A stretch of 64,000 bases of DNA from Colletes latitarsis (lineage: Eukaryota; Arthropoda; Insecta; Hymenoptera; Colletidae), in NCBI RefSeq assembly GCF_051014445.1, contig NC_135141.1:27737422-27801421 (forward strand). The letters run 5' to 3'. Positions 62,230-64,000 of the stretch are shown piece by piece (within the stretch, counting starts at the first letter, position 1; the number at the start of each line of letters is the position of its first letter). Made by a program: the position numbers and the translations under genes. The notes under the pieces are model-generated. The model had not been told where the DNA came from. It ran no database searches and saw nothing but the letters and a program-made list of their open reading frames with translations.

Positions 62230-64000
62230 TCTTAATTGGCTCTGTGGAGCTACTATAATGTACGAAGTTCGACCGAACCACCTTCCCGCGGTGTACAGCA
62301 GGTAACACTAATGACGGCGGTGCGTCAACTTTGAGGGCTTACATTCCGGAAATGGCTTATGCCAGAGAAACATGAAGGTAATGTTTTGAAAACGTTTTAA
62401 CGTCAGCTACAAGATTATCTAATAAAAAATGTAAGTTGCTAATTAAAAATTCAAACCTGGACTTTGTAGAGTTTTCCAAGGTCATCGGAAGATCAAATAA
62501 ATATCGGTATCGTATGTTTTCCTCGATACTCTGTAACTTTTGTCTAGAACATTTTTCCGTGTCATTCATATTTTTCGAGATATTTAGGTGTACTTTTTAA
62601 TTCACACACATTGTATCTGTACTATGTCTATGTCAACAAAGAATTTGTTTTGCAATTTCAAACGATAATATATTCCAAGAAAACGTACTCTGAATAGAAG
62701 TATTTTATTAATGATAAGACGAAGGAAATCTCTATCGATCAAATGAATGTAAATATTACCGTAATTTTAGATTCCTGTAGTTAATGCCATGTGTAATCTT
62801 ATGCAATTGCATAACGGAATGCAATTTTCTTTCGTGAATCCTCTGACAACATAGACAATCCGATTATTCATCGTATGAAATCTGCTAAAGCATCGATCAA
62901 GAACGAGTTAGAACAGACATGTAACATTTTCCCGCGAAAAAATATCGACTCGCGTATTGTATAAATATCATAGGTTATATCGGTTAAAGGTGTATTTCAA
63001 ATGAAAAATAGTGTTGCCAGAAAACGATGAGTCATTAATCACGTAAATACAATTTTTTCTCTAGAGTTCAAAGTACGATGGATAAGATTGATCGCGAAAT
63101 TATTGGCGTTTGTTATATTCCTTATCGTACGGAAATTAAATTACTACGTTACTTTCGACACGAGTCTTCGGTCGAGCGATTCCCTCGAATCACAGCCAGT
63201 TTTCATTTACCTGTTGTCGCACGCATTCTCATATATCGTGCGATTTATTGTAACGTAAATGTCTGTCTCACGTAACTAATGTGAGTAAATTGCACTTCAT
63301 AATCGCACGATCGTGCGCCTAGATGTACCATCGGATAATCAGGGTACACCAAGGTTGATCCAATAGATCCGCATTGGCGTACACACAACCACGTCGCGGA
63401 GACTAGCTATGGATTTGAGATCATTGATCCTACGCTCGTGATCGATGAGGGCTGATATCCAGGCTAATGGCCTAGTTTACAATGAGCGTATCGAGTTGGT
63501 ACGATATGTCTGGAGAAGTATCAAACCAAAATAGTGTACTAAACGCCTTTGCAGCGCTATAAACAGCTGTGTATTTTAAAAGTATGTAAATGAATTAACT
63601 TGAGGTTAGGTATGTTAGCTCGTGGCCATTACAGTTGATTACAACCAGAGCCATAAGTGCATACAATTCATCGAATTAAGTAAAGGATACGAGTCTACCT
63701 CTACGAGTGTCCTTGAAATATTTAATTGCTTATGATATTACCAGATTTCCTTTATCGTTTTTTCTTAACAGAGGATGAAGAAAACTTTGTAACGCCCGAA
63801 AGACGTAGATAAAATAACCTATCGAATAAAATTTTAATTGTTCGAAATATTTGATTGTAGATACGTCGTTGATTATGTCTTTGATTATTCTTCGATCTTA
63901 ATCAACGGAGATTTCAATAGCACTCGATTATGGAGAAAAAATAACAAGTGTACTTAAATATTACTGTTTGCGTCACGTGCAATGATACTTATCTGCAAAG

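Larger units (their letters stand above)
54043..64000. other. Ten kilobases with no recognised coding gene; possible 5' UTR and promoter of the P5B ATPase
   Basis: An acceptor-like GGATTTCAG lies about 17 nt upstream of the P5B start codon on the minus strand, so non-coding first exons are expected in this direction. Donor candidates on that strand occur at about 54909 (GAG|GTAAGA, inside the hAT-like fragment), 55030 (CAG|GTAAAG) and 59614 (ACAG|GTGATT). Between about 57600 and 60100 the DNA is less AT-rich and CpG-containing, which fits a promoter zone. Repeats and transposon remnants are listed separately. Other open frames are short and without domains. Confidence 0.45.

Overview
The window is eukaryotic nuclear DNA from an insect, most likely a hymenopteran and possibly a bee. 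The evidence is AT-rich sequence with small GT-AG introns (mostly 60-200 bp), single-copy orthologues of animal housekeeping genes, poly-A signals, microsatellites and relics of DNA transposons. There are no operons, Shine-Dalgarno signals or CRISPR arrays. I built the gene models by hand from splice sites, reading frame and similarity to proteins I remember. Every complete multi-exon model closes in frame, with a coding length divisible by 3.

Layout, left to right. 1-8,989: non-coding sequence, read as the first intron of a minus-strand BAG-domain co-chaperone gene (starvin/Samui-like) whose first coding exon is 8,990-9,163. 10,364-11,086 (+): a single-exon protein of 240 aa with one N-terminal C2H2 zinc finger. 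11,635-15,309 (-): BRAT1, 10 exons, 952 aa. 17,582-19,350 (+): SLC35F6, 7 exons, 378 aa. 20,817-24,901 (-): ATP-citrate lyase, 10 coding exons, 1,086 aa, with a likely non-coding first exon near 26.4 kb. 30,296-31,832 (-): STK16 kinase, 6 exons, 307 aa, head-to-head with a 64-aa single-pass membrane microprotein at 32,262-32,708 (+). 33,227-37,009 (-): ABCB6-type half ABC transporter, 10 exons, 843 aa. 38,407-40,586 (+): TEX10/Ipi1 homologue, 5 exons, 625 aa. 41,016-54,042 (-): P5B-type ATPase (ATP13A3-like), 17 exons, 1,239 aa, beginning with a 16-nt coding exon 3.5 kb upstream of the rest. 54,043-64,000: no coding gene recognised. This part holds an intact-ended 1,044-bp Tc1/mariner-type element, a hAT-like fragment, a decayed transposase and simple repeats.

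The genes do not form a pathway. They cover protein quality control (BAG protein), Integrator/DNA-damage biology (BRAT1), membrane transport (SLC35F6, ABCB6, P5B ATPase), acetyl-CoA supply (ACLY), Golgi kinase signalling (STK16) and ribosome biogenesis (TEX10). I found no convincing novel multi-gene system. The points most worth following are the conserved Asp-Cys-Tyr tail of BRAT1, the unrecognised microprotein sharing a promoter region with STK16, the short TEX10, the missing Akt/PKA-type site in ACLY, possible alternative first exons of the BAG gene, and several MITE-like hairpins inside introns.
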